This document shows positions 52,901 through 61,524 of a stretch of DNA of 64,000 nucleotides, one piece after another; within the stretch, counting starts at the first letter, position 1, and every line of letters starts with the position of its first letter. The translations under genes and the position numbers were made by a program. This DNA is from Avibacterium sp. 20-132 (GTDB taxonomy: Bacteria > Pseudomonadota > Gammaproteobacteria > Enterobacterales > Pasteurellaceae), in the NCBI RefSeq assembly GCF_023611925.1, contig NZ_CP091456.1, positions 930,001 through 994,000 on the forward strand, given 5' to 3'. The notes below the pieces were generated by a model. It saw only the letters and a list, made by a program, of their open reading frames with translations. It had not been told where the DNA came from and ran no database searches.

Positions 52901-53251
52901 GGTTGCGATGATTTGCATGGCGGTGAGATATTGCCAATCGTTTTCCCATTCTTGATGCATGATATTTCTCTTGGTGTAATTAACAGGAACAATGCCTAAT
53001 TCATTAAATTTACGTCTGTTGCCAATAATAAAAAGCAGTTCTGTGGTATGACTGGTGCGATTGCGGTGGCAGCTGACGGCGGTGGATTTAGTGGCACTTT
53101 GACGCAGCAGCGCGGCAACGGTATTAAGCCCTTCTTGGGTGATGGCTGTCTGCCAAACGTTATCGCCAATGCGGTTGGCAAAGCTATCGAGTATACGGCG
53201 GGTGCGTTTTAATGCTTTCTTTTCGCATTGGCTGACAAAGGTAACAATCAT
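49925..53251 (-). CDS. cas2-3: Cas2-Cas3 fusion, nuclease-helicase of type I-F
   Basis: The N-terminal 100 residues (MIVTFVSQCEKKALKRTRRI) are the Cas2-like part used in spacer acquisition. An HD nuclease domain follows (LLHDIGKSNLGFQQKL). The superfamily 2 helicase has Walker A STGCGKTIANARIAYA, DExD-box LDEPDD, and motif VI LIQLAGRINRHRPYR. I chose the ATG at 53251 after GGGAGG; the frame extends four codons further, overlapping cas1. It has 1108 residues. Uptake sequences of both kinds lie inside: AGGCTGCCTGAA at 52051 and AAGTGCGGT at 50921. Target degradation requires recruitment by the Csy complex. Confidence 0.95.
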   Translation of the reverse strand: MIVTFVSQCEKKALKRTRRILDSFANRIGDNVWQTAITQEGLNTVAALLRQSATKSTAVSCHRNRTSHTTELLFIIGNRRKFNELGIVPVNYTKRNIMHQEWENDWQYLTAMQIIATLAALLHDIGKSNLGFQQKLKGQTATKGEPYRHEWVSLKLFLWLVADCQTDEAVFDRLIHLDHYLANHKPAFETSDYGYANMQNLPPLAQWIGWLIVTHHRLPPLPRLQDTDASDDGYTTNAIKEMQQAGNRYYNVSAQDFYKSLRAINHWVHNPQITANLKQNWQFEYLVLHSKTLQKQLKRFAQKAKNDSKLTALSQPKSPISNPLLLNLSRLILMTGDHNYSSQPKDSKQRVSGDTDWQDKLIANTDRKTKETKQALDEHLLGVADYCGRVAKALPIIQAALPKLKDHDSLAKNTATARFQWQNQAFKLAREVSGQSQTHGFFAINMASTGCGKTIANARIAYALADTHQGARFTIALGLRTLTLQTGASLRQDLGLSEKELAVLVGGRANKQLFELNQKTEEDSEENGSLSAESLIDSYVDSRFEPSDFDVLGLGVLTQQEKAQLLLYSPIVSCTIDHLMQASEQLRGGHYIIPTLRLLSSDLILDEPDDFSESDLPALTRLVHLAGLYGSRIILSSATLQPDQVYGLFTAYLEGRKIYNENFNLPAPSIPCLWSDENHSSISTCTDTRQHSQAHQRFLEKRQRCLKQQPIQRIGEILPMVAKVSKNPKRFYPAIAKQLLEYATDYHHRHHFDENGKTISIGLIRMANITPMMQTALALYAQDSLAKDTHIHLAVYHSRQALILRNQLEQQLDAILNRKNGNNPANHPAIKTAIAAYPNAKHHLFIVLASPVCEVGRDHDYDWAIAEPSSMRSLIQLAGRINRHRPYRQPKMPNLGIWQHNIRGIKQENCAFIHPGYESAEYRLNSHNCETLIPAEQLKRIDAQPRIIKPAEPDPKNRLSDLEHQVLAELMQNDKINIVNAYWQPELLNRHHCHLIRLSPFRQGEKEADYLIRPEDSGNVPYHLEQIEAHGFSGAKTAQDVIKPYPFENNNEGITPWLTASLKTQISQLSEKLGISDNTAVIRFAGITLPERQHTWYFHEYFGCWENE

Positions 53252-54228
53252 GCTGCCTCCCAATCGGTTTTTAAAGCCAGTGCTTTTATCAGGTCAAATT
53301 GGGTATCTAAGGCATTATGTTTGATGAATTGATTTAAGCATTCTTGGCGAAATTGCTGTTCACTTAGGTTGTCGGCAGCAGCGATAAAGGCAAGCGGTAA
53401 GACTAATGCATCTTTGATGATGTCGGCAATATCAAAAACGAGCGCACCGCGTCTTGTTTTTCCGTGCATCACGGCAAAACCGTGCGGAATGCCTAGCACC
53501 CATGCGGTTGTCGCGCCCAGCCCGTAGGCAAGATAATTGCCGTGATTTAAAAAGCGGTTGGCTTTGTCGATGCCGTCATGTTCGCGGCTAAAGCCTTCTT
53601 GTTTGGTACAGCTTGCGGCGGCTTTATAAAGGGCTTTGGTCAGATGGGCTTCATGTTGGAGCAGATGCGTTATGCTGCTTTGTTGGGCAATGGTGTTTCG
53701 GGCAGTTTCAATGGTGTGCAAAATCGCAGGAGCATTAAATCCACGGGCAATGAGTTCACGGTCTTTTTGCCAAATGGTTAATAGATAATCCATGCGTGCA
53801 GTTTGCAGTATTTTTGCTGCCTGAAGCCGTTTATTATCGTCCCACCACCATGAAAGCCAGCCTTGCACATATTCCGTTGGGCGGTATTCGCTTTGCGGTG
53901 TCAGCCAGCTGATTTCCGTGCCAGCAAAGAGCGGGGTGCCGCCACCGCCGCAAAAGCCGACCAACACACCAGCCTGAGCCAACACACGCATAGCGGCTTG
54001 TGTGATAGAAGTGCCTGTCCCGAGTAAGATAACGGTTGTATTGGCAATGGGAATATTGTAATAGAGATTAGCACGTTCATCTTCAGTGAGATAAAGAACA
54101 CGGCCGTCTTTTTGCATCACGCGGCAATATTCCAAGTAATACATATTGGCACGCTTGCTATGCAGAATGGTTTTGAGATCGGAAACATTGAATCCAGATG
54201 CCTGATAAGGGCTTAGTGCATGAGGCAT
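53248..54228 (-). CDS. cas1: Cas1, type I-F integrase
   Basis: Integrase that inserts new spacers with the Cas2 part of Cas2-3. The 326-residue protein begins SDLKTILHSKRANMYYLEYCRVMQ and has VGFCGGGGTPLFAGTEI near residue 92 and FLNHGNYLAYGLGATTAWVLGIPHGFAVMHGKTRRGALVFDIADIIKDA near residue 230, the type I-F Cas1 pattern with the catalytic Glu/His/Asp region. It starts the cas1-cas2-3 unit, overlapping cas2-3 by 4 bp. The 100-bp gap upstream is AT-rich, without a convincing promoter or Csy target. Confidence 0.95.
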   Translation of the reverse strand: MPHALSPYQASGFNVSDLKTILHSKRANMYYLEYCRVMQKDGRVLYLTEDERANLYYNIPIANTTVILLGTGTSITQAAMRVLAQAGVLVGFCGGGGTPLFAGTEISWLTPQSEYRPTEYVQGWLSWWWDDNKRLQAAKILQTARMDYLLTIWQKDRELIARGFNAPAILHTIETARNTIAQQSSITHLLQHEAHLTKALYKAAASCTKQEGFSREHDGIDKANRFLNHGNYLAYGLGATTAWVLGIPHGFAVMHGKTRRGALVFDIADIIKDALVLPLAFIAAADNLSEQQFRQECLNQFIKHNALDTQFDLIKALALKTDWEAA

Positions 54229-54329
54229 AAAGGCTCCTTTTTAATTTTTGACAACCCTATTTTCTGTTAATACTTGTTCTTTATACAACATATTTAGCAT
54301 AGTTATTTTATGATGTACTGCTTTAACGC

Positions 54330-55280
54330 TCAAATCATTCTCACCTCCCCCCTCCGCCACACTCTCGGGCTTACACGGTGTTTCTTTCTAAAATGCTGGC
54401 GAAAGGCGGTGGCAGAGTGAAAGCCGATTTCGCTGGCAATGTGTTCAATGCCCAAATCCGTGCTTTCTAACAGTTCCCGTCCACGCTGAAGACGCAGGGC
54501 AATCAGCCACTCGGTCAAAGACACACCTGTGGCTTGGCGAAAATGGCGGGTGAAGGTGCTTCGGCTCATATTCAGACGCTTTGCCAGTGCGTCAATACGG
54601 TAATCTTGCTTGAGGTTTTGCTGCATTTGTGCCAGCAGTTCGCTCATGTTTTCGCTTGGGCTTAGGCGGGCGATGGGCTGCTCGATAAATTGTGCCTGTC
54701 CGCCTTCACGGTGCGGTGAAACCACCAGTATGCGGGCGATTTGGTTGGCGATTTTTACCCCGTACGTTCTGCGAATGATGGCAAGACAGCAGTCAAGGGC
54801 GGCCGCCGTGCCAGCAGAGGTCATCAGGCTGCCTTGCTCAATGTAGATGGCTTCAATGCTCAGTTTAACGCCAGGAAAACGCTTGGCAAAATCCGCTTCG
54901 CCCAGCCAGTGGGTAGTCGCCTCTTTGCCGTTTAGCAGTCCGCTGTACGCCAACAAATAAGCACCGTAACAAAGCCCTGCAACCAAAGCCCCACGTTGAT
55001 TGGCTCGGATAAGTGCCTGTTTTAAGGCATCGCTTGGCATTTTTTCAGGCTGCCAGCCAAAGGCAATCACCATATCGGCATGCTCAAGCAGGCGTAAATC
55101 GCCGTCAGCAGGCACGTAAATGCCGTTTTCTCCATAACAGCAGTCGGGATTTTCTGCGACAATTTTCAGATGAAACAGTGGCTTATAATCAATATTGAGC
55201 GAAAAAACACGTTGCGGTATGGCAAATTGAAAGGGGTTAAAATCAGGATACAGCAGCAGGGCAACAGTCGGTGCGGTCAT
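54330..55280 (-). CDS. GlxA-family regulator (DJ-1/PfpI domain plus AraC HTH)
   Basis: 316 residues from the ATG at 55280 (frame open to 55331). The N-terminal DJ-1/PfpI-like domain includes VAGLCYGAYLLAYSGLLNGKEATTHW near residue 105, with Cys at the nucleophile elbow. The C-terminal AraC part has YRIDALAKRLNMSRSTFTRHFRQATGVSLTEWL near residue 230 and IEHIASEIGFHSATAFRQHFRKKHRVSPRVWR near residue 285. It diverges from the exported hydrolase at 55463 and probably regulates it. Confidence 0.88.
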   Translation of the reverse strand: MTAPTVALLLYPDFNPFQFAIPQRVFSLNIDYKPLFHLKIVAENPDCCYGENGIYVPADGDLRLLEHADMVIAFGWQPEKMPSDALKQALIRANQRGALVAGLCYGAYLLAYSGLLNGKEATTHWLGEADFAKRFPGVKLSIEAIYIEQGSLMTSAGTAAALDCCLAIIRRTYGVKIANQIARILVVSPHREGGQAQFIEQPIARLSPSENMSELLAQMQQNLKQDYRIDALAKRLNMSRSTFTRHFRQATGVSLTEWLIALRLQRGRELLESTDLGIEHIASEIGFHSATAFRQHFRKKHRVSPRVWRRGEVRMI

Positions 55281-55462
55281 TTTTTTCTCACTTTTTGAGC
55301 CAATTCTTTCGTTTTTTGATAGATTGGTCAATATTTTTGTTTTTCAAGAAGATGGATAATGCTCGTTCTTGAAAAAGATGGCATTTTACCTGCCATTTTG
55401 ATGATTTTTCACCGCCCAATGCTTTAATTTTCAAGCATGGGCAATCGATTTAAGGAATCACG

Positions 55463-56314
55463 ATGCGTACCAAAACTTTACTTGCCACTGTCCTTTTGGG
55501 GGCGTTATTGAGCGTTCAGGCTTACGCCAGCGACAGCTATCAGCATATCCGCAACGCCACTGCAAAAGTCAGCTATGCGGGACAAACGTTTTTGATTGAC
55601 CCGATGCTTGCCAAAAAAGGGGCGTATGAAAGCTTTGCCAACACGCTAAACAGTCAGCTGCGTAACCCTTTGACCGAACTACCGATGCCGATGAATGAGG
55701 CTTGGCAAGGGGTAACGGCGGTTGTGGTTACCCATACCCATCTTGACCACTGGGACGAGGCAGCACAAAAATATCTGCCTAAAGATTTGCCGATTATCGT
55801 GCAAAATCAAGATGATGCAAAACTGATTCGTGAACAGGGATTTAATGATGTGCGGGTGTTAAACGAGACCTTGAAAATTGGCGATGTCAGCCTGCACAAA
55901 ACAGGCGGTGCTCATGGCACCAAAGAGATGTATGCGGTCGCACCGCTTGGGCAATTGCTGGGCGATGCGATGGGCGTGGTGCTGCGTGCCAAAGACCGTA
56001 AGACGCTTTATATCATGGGCGATACGCTCTGGACGGCTGATGTCAATAAGGCGCTCATCAAGTATAAGCCCGATGTTTTGGTGATGAATACGGGGTCGGC
56101 AAGGGTCAATGGCTTTAATGAAGGCATTATCATGGGTAAAGAAGATGTTGCCCACGCCCATCAGGCAATGCCCAAGGCAAAAATCATTGCCGTGCATATG
56201 GATGCGGTCAATCACGGTGCTGTGAGCCGTCAAGCGATGCGTGCTTTTGTGCAAAAATCTGGGTTAAAAGATTGGGTTGCCATACCAGAAGATGGGGAAA
56301 GTGTTAAGTTTTAA
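55463..56314 (+). CDS. Exported UlaG-like metallo-beta-lactamase-fold hydrolase
   Basis: 283 residues with a signal peptide (cleavage near AYASD, residue 23). The zinc motif is VTHTHLDHWDEA near residue 92, followed by GGAHGTKEM, IMGDTLWT near residue 190 and AVHMDAVNHGAVSR near residue 250. This layout fits the UlaG/RomA-type branch. Substrate unknown. A divergent GlxA-type regulator suggests inducible expression. It is the last gene of the island. Confidence 0.85.
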   Translation: MRTKTLLATVLLGALLSVQAYASDSYQHIRNATAKVSYAGQTFLIDPMLAKKGAYESFANTLNSQLRNPLTELPMPMNEAWQGVTAVVVTHTHLDHWDEAAQKYLPKDLPIIVQNQDDAKLIREQGFNDVRVLNETLKIGDVSLHKTGGAHGTKEMYAVAPLGQLLGDAMGVVLRAKDRKTLYIMGDTLWTADVNKALIKYKPDVLVMNTGSARVNGFNEGIIMGKEDVAHAHQAMPKAKIIAVHMDAVNHGAVSRQAMRAFVQKSGLKDWVAIPEDGESVKF

Positions 56315-56640
56315 AATAGGGGCGTTTAAGGGTGAGATAAGGCAAGACGGTTTGACGCAGCAAGTTGAGCCAATACTGCCGTATTTCAAAAGCAAGAACT
56401 TCTAATTTTGTACTGATATACTTTGATTTTTTCAAACGAAGGCTATCTGAATATATTTTGATGTTGAGATAGCCTTTTATTATAGATAGATTTTGTGTTG
56501 ATCATCAAAGGTAAATTTTAATGAATGGGGTAGAAGAAAGAGATTGATAATTTTTGTTTAAAATATCTCGTGATATTTGAAGTAAAACTGATTACTATGC
56601 TAAACCTATATTTCTATTTGATTAGGTAAATAAGACCCTT
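56315..56640. other. Right junction of the island with terminator
   Basis: AAGGCTATCT (56439-56448) pairs with AGATAGCCTT (56467-56476); the arm AGGCTATCTGAA is one base from the AGGCTACCTGAA uptake sequence. After this the sequence turns AT-rich and native in style. No attachment site or direct repeat was found. Confidence 0.55.
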
Positions 56641-58509
56641 ATGACATCACTATTAACTTCCGCTTTTATCTATCTTTTTGCTGCCGTAGTTGCGGTACCC
56701 ATTTCTAAACGTTTAGGGCTTGGCTCTGTATTGGGATACCTTTTAGCAGGCGTGGCAATTGGCCCTATTCTGGGACTAGTTGGACAAGAAACGGAAAGTA
56801 TTCAACACGTTGCGGAGTTTGGGGTAGTGATGATGCTCTTTCTAATCGGGTTAGAGCTAGATCCAAAATTGTTATGGAAATTACGCAATAAATTATTCGG
56901 ATTAGGAAGTTTACAAGTCGTTCTGACTGTGGGGGCAATAGCAGGTATTGCACATTTATGTGGATTAAGTTGGTCCATGAGCCTTGCAATGGGTTGTGTA
57001 CTGGCTGTTTCGTCAACCGCAATTGTATTACAGACCTTAGGAGAGAAACGCTTATTAAATAGTCCCGGTGGACAAAGTAGTTTTTCAGTTTTGCTCTTCC
57101 AAGATATTGCGATCATTCCTATTTTAGCATTGCTACCTATTCTGGCTTCCCCTGAATTATTAACGAGTTTACAAAGTGCAGAGCAACATAGCGGAAATTT
57201 ATTAGAAGGTGTAAATAATTATGTTAAAACCTTAATAACCCTAAGTGTGATTAGCTCTATCGTCTTTGGTGGTTATTTTCTCGCACGGCCTATTTTTCGC
57301 TATATTGCAGCCTCAAGAATGCGAGAAATTTTCACTGCATTTGCTCTAGCTTTAGTCATTGGGATTGCCGCAATGATGTCAGCCATTGGGCTTTCTCCTG
57401 CTTTAGGCACATTTTTAGCTGGGGTTGTTTTAGCAAACAGTGAATACCGGCACGAATTAGAGAGTAATCTTGAGCCTTTTAAAGGATTGTTATTAGGGCT
57501 ATTTTTTATTACTGTTGGGGCGGATATTAACTTTCGTCTATTTTTTGATGATTTTGCTGTTATTTTGGCTATTACTTTAAGCTTTATTTTAGTGAAAGCG
57601 ATCGTACTATGGGGGTTAGGTTTTATTTTTCGGCTTGATCGCCTAAACCGTTATTTATTTGCTTTAAGCCTTGCACCCGCTGGAGAATTTGGCTTTGTCC
57701 TACTGTCTTTTAGCCAGCAAAATGGGATCTTACCTCAAGAGCTTACTGATAAACTCTTACTTGCTGTCGCCATTTCAATGTTACTGACCCCTTTCTTATT
57801 TATTGCTTATGATAAGTTGATTGTCGCAAGAGCAAGCCATCAACAAAGAGAAAATGATGCCATTGAAGATCAAAATGATGTGATTATCATCGGACATGGT
57901 CGTTACGGGCAAATTATTAGTGGAATGTTGATAAGTTGTGGTTATAAGCCAACGGTTATTGATTATGATGCAACCTTAGTAGAAGGACTTTCACGTTTCG
58001 GCTTAAAAACCTATTTTGGAGATGGATCTCGCTCTGATTTGCTCGAAACAGCAGGTATTGATAAAGCCAGCCTTTTGGTTATCGCCTTAGATGATAAAGA
58101 ACAAGCAATAAAAATTGCACACTTTGCACATCATTTTTATCCTCATTTACCTATTATTACTCGCGCCTATGATCGTTTGCATGTTTATGATCTATACCGT
58201 GCAGGCGCGCGAAATATTGTGCGTGAAACATTTGATTCTGCCATTCGTAGCGGACGCTTTGCACTTGAGGAACTGGGAATGGATAAAGATAAAGCCAAGC
58301 AAGTTGCCGAATTTTATTATCATCGCGATCGCCATAGTCTCGCTGAAATGGCGAGTCTTTATGATCCCGAAATGTCGGTTTTTAGCAATGAACGTATGAT
58401 TGCTCGTGCGAAAGAATTAGAACTCGAAACAAAAGAAATGATGCAAACGCTTCTTCAAGGCGGTGAAGTTGATTGGCAACCCGGAGAGGAAAATCGTTCC
58501 GATAAATAA
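56641..58509 (+). CDS. kefC: KefB/KefC-type potassium/proton antiporter
   Basis: 622 residues. The first 380 form a CPA2-family membrane domain with about 12 helices (LGLGSVLGYLLAGVAIGPILGL; LFQDIAIIPILALLP; GLSPALGTFLAGVVLANSEYRHELESNLEPFKGLLLGLFFITVGADI). The C-terminal RCK_N domain (VIIIGHGRYGQIISGMLISCGYKPTVIDYD) binds nucleotide and glutathione adducts. Such antiporters acidify the cytosol to protect against electrophiles. KefB and KefC cannot be told apart reliably here. It marks the return to native sequence. Confidence 0.85.
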   Translation: MTSLLTSAFIYLFAAVVAVPISKRLGLGSVLGYLLAGVAIGPILGLVGQETESIQHVAEFGVVMMLFLIGLELDPKLLWKLRNKLFGLGSLQVVLTVGAIAGIAHLCGLSWSMSLAMGCVLAVSSTAIVLQTLGEKRLLNSPGGQSSFSVLLFQDIAIIPILALLPILASPELLTSLQSAEQHSGNLLEGVNNYVKTLITLSVISSIVFGGYFLARPIFRYIAASRMREIFTAFALALVIGIAAMMSAIGLSPALGTFLAGVVLANSEYRHELESNLEPFKGLLLGLFFITVGADINFRLFFDDFAVILAITLSFILVKAIVLWGLGFIFRLDRLNRYLFALSLAPAGEFGFVLLSFSQQNGILPQELTDKLLLAVAISMLLTPFLFIAYDKLIVARASHQQRENDAIEDQNDVIIIGHGRYGQIISGMLISCGYKPTVIDYDATLVEGLSRFGLKTYFGDGSRSDLLETAGIDKASLLVIALDDKEQAIKIAHFAHHFYPHLPIITRAYDRLHVYDLYRAGARNIVRETFDSAIRSGRFALEELGMDKDKAKQVAEFYYHRDRHSLAEMASLYDPEMSVFSNERMIARAKELELETKEMMQTLLQGGEVDWQPGEENRSDK

Positions 58510-58519
58510 TATCTTACTT

Positions 58520-58548
58520 GTCGCTAATGTTGAAATTAGCGACTTCAT
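58520..58548 (+). terminator. Hairpin after kefC
   Basis: GTCGCTAAT (58520-58528) pairs with ATTAGCGAC (58535-58543); the T tail is weak. Confidence 0.55.
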
Positions 58549-58612
58549 TCCCACCTCCACTTCCTTTCTTTGTAAAATAAATTTCTTTTATTTTGAAATT
58601 TATTTTTAAAAA

Positions 58613-58655
58613 TGAGACCTTTATCACAAAAACATTTTTCAAAATAAAATATTAT
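58613..58655 (+). promoter_or_regulatory. CRP-dependent promoter of the srl operon
   Basis: TGAGA-CCTTTA-TCACA (58613-58628) differs from the CRP core at one base. A -10 box TATTAT (58650-58655) predicts a start near 58662, about 41.5 bp from the site centre, the exact class II spacing. Confidence 0.65.
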
Positions 58656-58720
58656 TACTTTCGATGATTAAGTTATTAATCAGAAACAAATCTAAAAACT
58701 TTCATTTTGAGAGGTGTGCA

Positions 58721-59266
58721 ATGGAACTTATTACACATAGCGCGGAATGGTTTATTGGGCTATTCCAAAAAGGGGGTGAAGTTTTTGTTAGTATGGTAAC
58801 AGGGATTTTACCGTTACTCATTTCTTTACTCGTTGTAATGAATGCGTTGATTAAATTTATTGGTCAACAACGAATAGAACGTCTTGCACAACGAAGTGCA
58901 GGTAATCCTATTTCTCGTTATTTAATCCTGCCTGTTTTTGGTACTTTTGTATTTTGTAACCCAATGACATTGAGTTTAGGCAAGTTTTTACCAGAACGTT
59001 ATAAGCCAAGCTATTATGCGGCAGCATCTTATAGTTGTCACTCAATGAATGGGTTATTCCCTCATATTAATCCCGGGGAACTATTCGTTTACTTAGGAAT
59101 TGCTAATGGTTTAACTACGCTAGGTTTGCCATTGGGACCATTGGCTGTGAGTTATTTATTAGTGGGTATGGTAACGAATTTCTTTCGAGGCTGGATTACC
59201 GATTTTACAACAGCAATCTTTGAAAAGCGTATGGGAATTCAATTAGATCGAGAAGTCCATCTCTAA
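58721..59266 (+). CDS. srlA: Glucitol/sorbitol PTS enzyme IIC, first subunit (SrlA)
   Basis: Inner-membrane part of the glucitol-specific PTS transporter. The ATG at 58721 follows GAGAGGTG and gives 181 residues; the longer frame to 58664 has no such site. [43 protein letters not shown] and [21 protein letters not shown] match GutA/SrlA. It is the first gene of the glucitol operon. Confidence 0.92.
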   Translation: MELITHSAEWFIGLFQKGGEVFVSMVTGILPLLISLLVVMNALIKFIGQQRIERLAQRSAGNPISRYLILPVFGTFVFCNPMTLSLGKFLPERYKPSYYAAASYSCHSMNGLFPHINPGELFVYLGIANGLTTLGLPLGPLAVSYLLVGMVTNFFRGWITDFTTAIFEKRMGIQLDREVHL

Positions 59267-59281
59267 TGGAGGAAACAAATT

Positions 59282-60265
59282 ATGGTAAAAGCACTTTATA
59301 TTGAAAAAGGTGATAGTGGTTGGGGTGGTCCTTTAACTATTCCGCTAGAAGAAGGAAAAAAAATTCTCTATATGACAGCGGGAACACGTCCCAGCATTGT
59401 TGATCACCTTGTGGCATTAACCGGTTGGGATGCGGTTGATGGTTTTAAAGAAGGTGAGCCTGATAATGAACAAATTGGGATCGCAATTATCGATTGTGGC
59501 GGAGTATTACGTTGTGGGCTATATCCTAAACGCCGCATTCCAACGATTAATATCCATGCAACAGGGAAATCTGGGCCGCTTGCTGAATTTATCGTTGAAG
59601 ATATTTATGTTTCAGCGGTAAAAGAAATGAATATTAAATTAATTGACATTGATGTGCCAAATGCCGCGATAGCCCCAAAAAATCCGCATAACCCAATAAC
59701 AAAAGAATATGACACATCGAAAAAAATTACTGAGCAAAGTGATGGATTACTTGCCAAAATCGGGATGGGGATGGGATCTGTTGTGGCTGTATTTTTTCAA
59801 GCTGGGCGAGACACAATTGATACTGTCTTGAAAACGATCTTGCCATTTATGGCATTTGTTTCCGCGTTAATCGGCATCATTATTGCTTCAGGGTTAGGTG
59901 ATTGGATTGCGCATGGTTTAACCCCTTTAGCAAATAGTCCTATTGGATTGGTCACGTTAGCATTAATTTGTTCTTTTCCTTTCTTATCGCCCTTCTTAGG
60001 ACCGGGAGCAGTGATCGCACAGGTTATAGGAGTGTTAGTGGGGGTTCAAATTGGTTTAGGTAATATTCCGCCTCATTTAGCCCTTCCAGCCTTGTTTGCT
60101 ATTAATGCACAAGCAGCATGTGATTTTATTCCTGTGGGATTATCCCTTGCTGAAGCAAAACAAGATACGGTTCGAGTTGGTGTGCCATCAGTCCTTGTTA
60201 GCCGTTTTTTAACGGGCGCGCCAACCGTACTGATTGCTTGGTTTGTATCTGCATTTATTTATTAA
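59282..60265 (+). CDS. srlE: Glucitol/sorbitol PTS enzyme IIBC (SrlE)
   Basis: 327 residues. The N-terminal IIB domain holds the phosphorylated Cys in [37 protein letters not shown] near residue 78. The C-terminal half is the second membrane part ([45 protein letters not shown]). It lies 15 bp after srlA with GGAGG as ribosome site. Confidence 0.93.
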   Translation: MVKALYIEKGDSGWGGPLTIPLEEGKKILYMTAGTRPSIVDHLVALTGWDAVDGFKEGEPDNEQIGIAIIDCGGVLRCGLYPKRRIPTINIHATGKSGPLAEFIVEDIYVSAVKEMNIKLIDIDVPNAAIAPKNPHNPITKEYDTSKKITEQSDGLLAKIGMGMGSVVAVFFQAGRDTIDTVLKTILPFMAFVSALIGIIIASGLGDWIAHGLTPLANSPIGLVTLALICSFPFLSPFLGPGAVIAQVIGVLVGVQIGLGNIPPHLALPALFAINAQAACDFIPVGLSLAEAKQDTVRVGVPSVLVSRFLTGAPTVLIAWFVSAFIY

Positions 60266-60273
60266 TTTGTGTA

Positions 60274-60309
60274 GTAAAAGTGCGGGAAAAATTTACCGCA
60301 CTTTTAAAA
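60274..60309 (+). repeat. Imperfect USS dyad inside the srl operon
   Basis: AAAAGTGCGGG (one base off the core) faces ACCGCACTTTT. It could reduce transcription between srlE and srlB, giving a partial terminator. Confidence 0.5.
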
Positions 60310-60322
60310 ATAAGGAAAAAGA

Positions 60323-60688
60323 ATGACTGTTATTTACCAAACAAAATTTACCAAAATTGGGCAATTTGCACCTGATGCTTTATTAGAGAATATGCTCATT
60401 ACCTTTAAACAAGATGTGCCACCTGATTTAGAAGATTATTGCTTTGTTCATTGTCATAGCGATCTCTCAGCAGAAGTATGCCGTGGTGATGTATTAATGA
60501 TCAATGATAACTGTTTTAAAATTACAGCAGTTGGTGAGGTTGCAAATTTTAATTTAAAAGAATTGGGTCATATTACCTTTCGTTTTGATAGCAATCTTAA
60601 GGCTGAGTATCCCGGTACGATCCACTTGGCGGGTGAAGTACCAACAGCTATAAAGATTGGTGATGTATTAACTATTATTAAAAATTGA
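60323..60688 (+). CDS. srlB: Glucitol/sorbitol PTS enzyme IIA (SrlB)
   Basis: Cytosolic 121-residue phosphocarrier that passes phosphate from HPr to SrlE. The family block CFVHCHSDLSAEV near residue 42 contains the active His. LGHITFRFDSNLKAEYPGTIHLAG is also typical. Its last bases overlap the frame before srlD. Confidence 0.92.
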   Translation: MTVIYQTKFTKIGQFAPDALLENMLITFKQDVPPDLEDYCFVHCHSDLSAEVCRGDVLMINDNCFKITAVGEVANFNLKELGHITFRFDSNLKAEYPGTIHLAGEVPTAIKIGDVLTIIKN

Positions 60689-60699
60689 GGAGTCGTATT

Positions 60700-61482
60700 A
60701 TGGGAAATAAAGTTGCTGTGATTATTGGTGGGGGACAAACCTTAGGGGCTTTTTTGTCTTCTGGGTTAGCGGAAAATGGTTATGCTGTTGCGATTGCTGA
60801 TTTGAATCAGGCAAATGCAGAAAAAATTGCTCAAGAAATTAATTTAAAAATGTCCTGTAATGTTGCTCGGGGTTTTTATGTAGATGCAACGGATGAGCAA
60901 AGTGTTATTAAACTTGCAAATACGGTTGATACTGTATTTGGACGTGTCGATTTATTGGTTTATAGCGCAGGCATAGCAAAAGCCGCACCAATTACTGAGT
61001 TTAAGGCGCAAGATTTTGATTTATCCTTACAAGTAAATCTTGTTGGCTATTTCCTTTGTGCAAGAGAATTTTCTAAATTAATGATTAGAGAAGGTATTGC
61101 TGGGCGTATCATTCAAATTAATTCTAAATCAGGAAAAGTTGGTAGTAAGCACAATACAGGTTATAGCGCAGCTAAATTTGGTGGTGTTGGCTTAACTCAA
61201 TCTTTAGCACTAGATCTTGCTGAGTATGGCATTACTGTACATTCTTTAATGTTAGGTAATTTGCTTAAATCCCCTATGTTTCAGTCGTTAATTCCGCAAT
61301 ATGCTGAAAAATTAGGGATTCCGGCGGAACAAGTTGAACAAACGTATATTGATAAAGTGCCACTGAAACGGGGTTGTGAGTATCAAGATGTATTAAATGT
61401 TCTACTGTTTTATGCCAGTGAAAAAGCAGAATATTGTACCGGACAATCCATTAACATTACTGGCGGGCAAGTTATGTTTTAA
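60700..61482 (+). CDS. srlD: Sorbitol-6-phosphate 2-dehydrogenase (SrlD)
   Basis: SDR enzyme of 260 residues that oxidises glucitol 6-phosphate to fructose 6-phosphate with NAD. The Rossmann motif IIGGGQTLGAFLSSGLA is near residue 8, and YSAGIAKAAP and NSKSGKVGSKHNTGYSAAKFGG give the catalytic Ser-Tyr-Lys. I chose the ATG at 60700 with GAGGAG upstream rather than 60685. Confidence 0.93.
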   Translation: MGNKVAVIIGGGQTLGAFLSSGLAENGYAVAIADLNQANAEKIAQEINLKMSCNVARGFYVDATDEQSVIKLANTVDTVFGRVDLLVYSAGIAKAAPITEFKAQDFDLSLQVNLVGYFLCAREFSKLMIREGIAGRIIQINSKSGKVGSKHNTGYSAAKFGGVGLTQSLALDLAEYGITVHSLMLGNLLKSPMFQSLIPQYAEKLGIPAEQVEQTYIDKVPLKRGCEYQDVLNVLLFYASEKAEYCTGQSINITGGQVMF

Positions 61483-61524
61483 TATCGGGGGCGTAGTGAT
61501 TACGCCCTATATTAAAGGAGAAAA

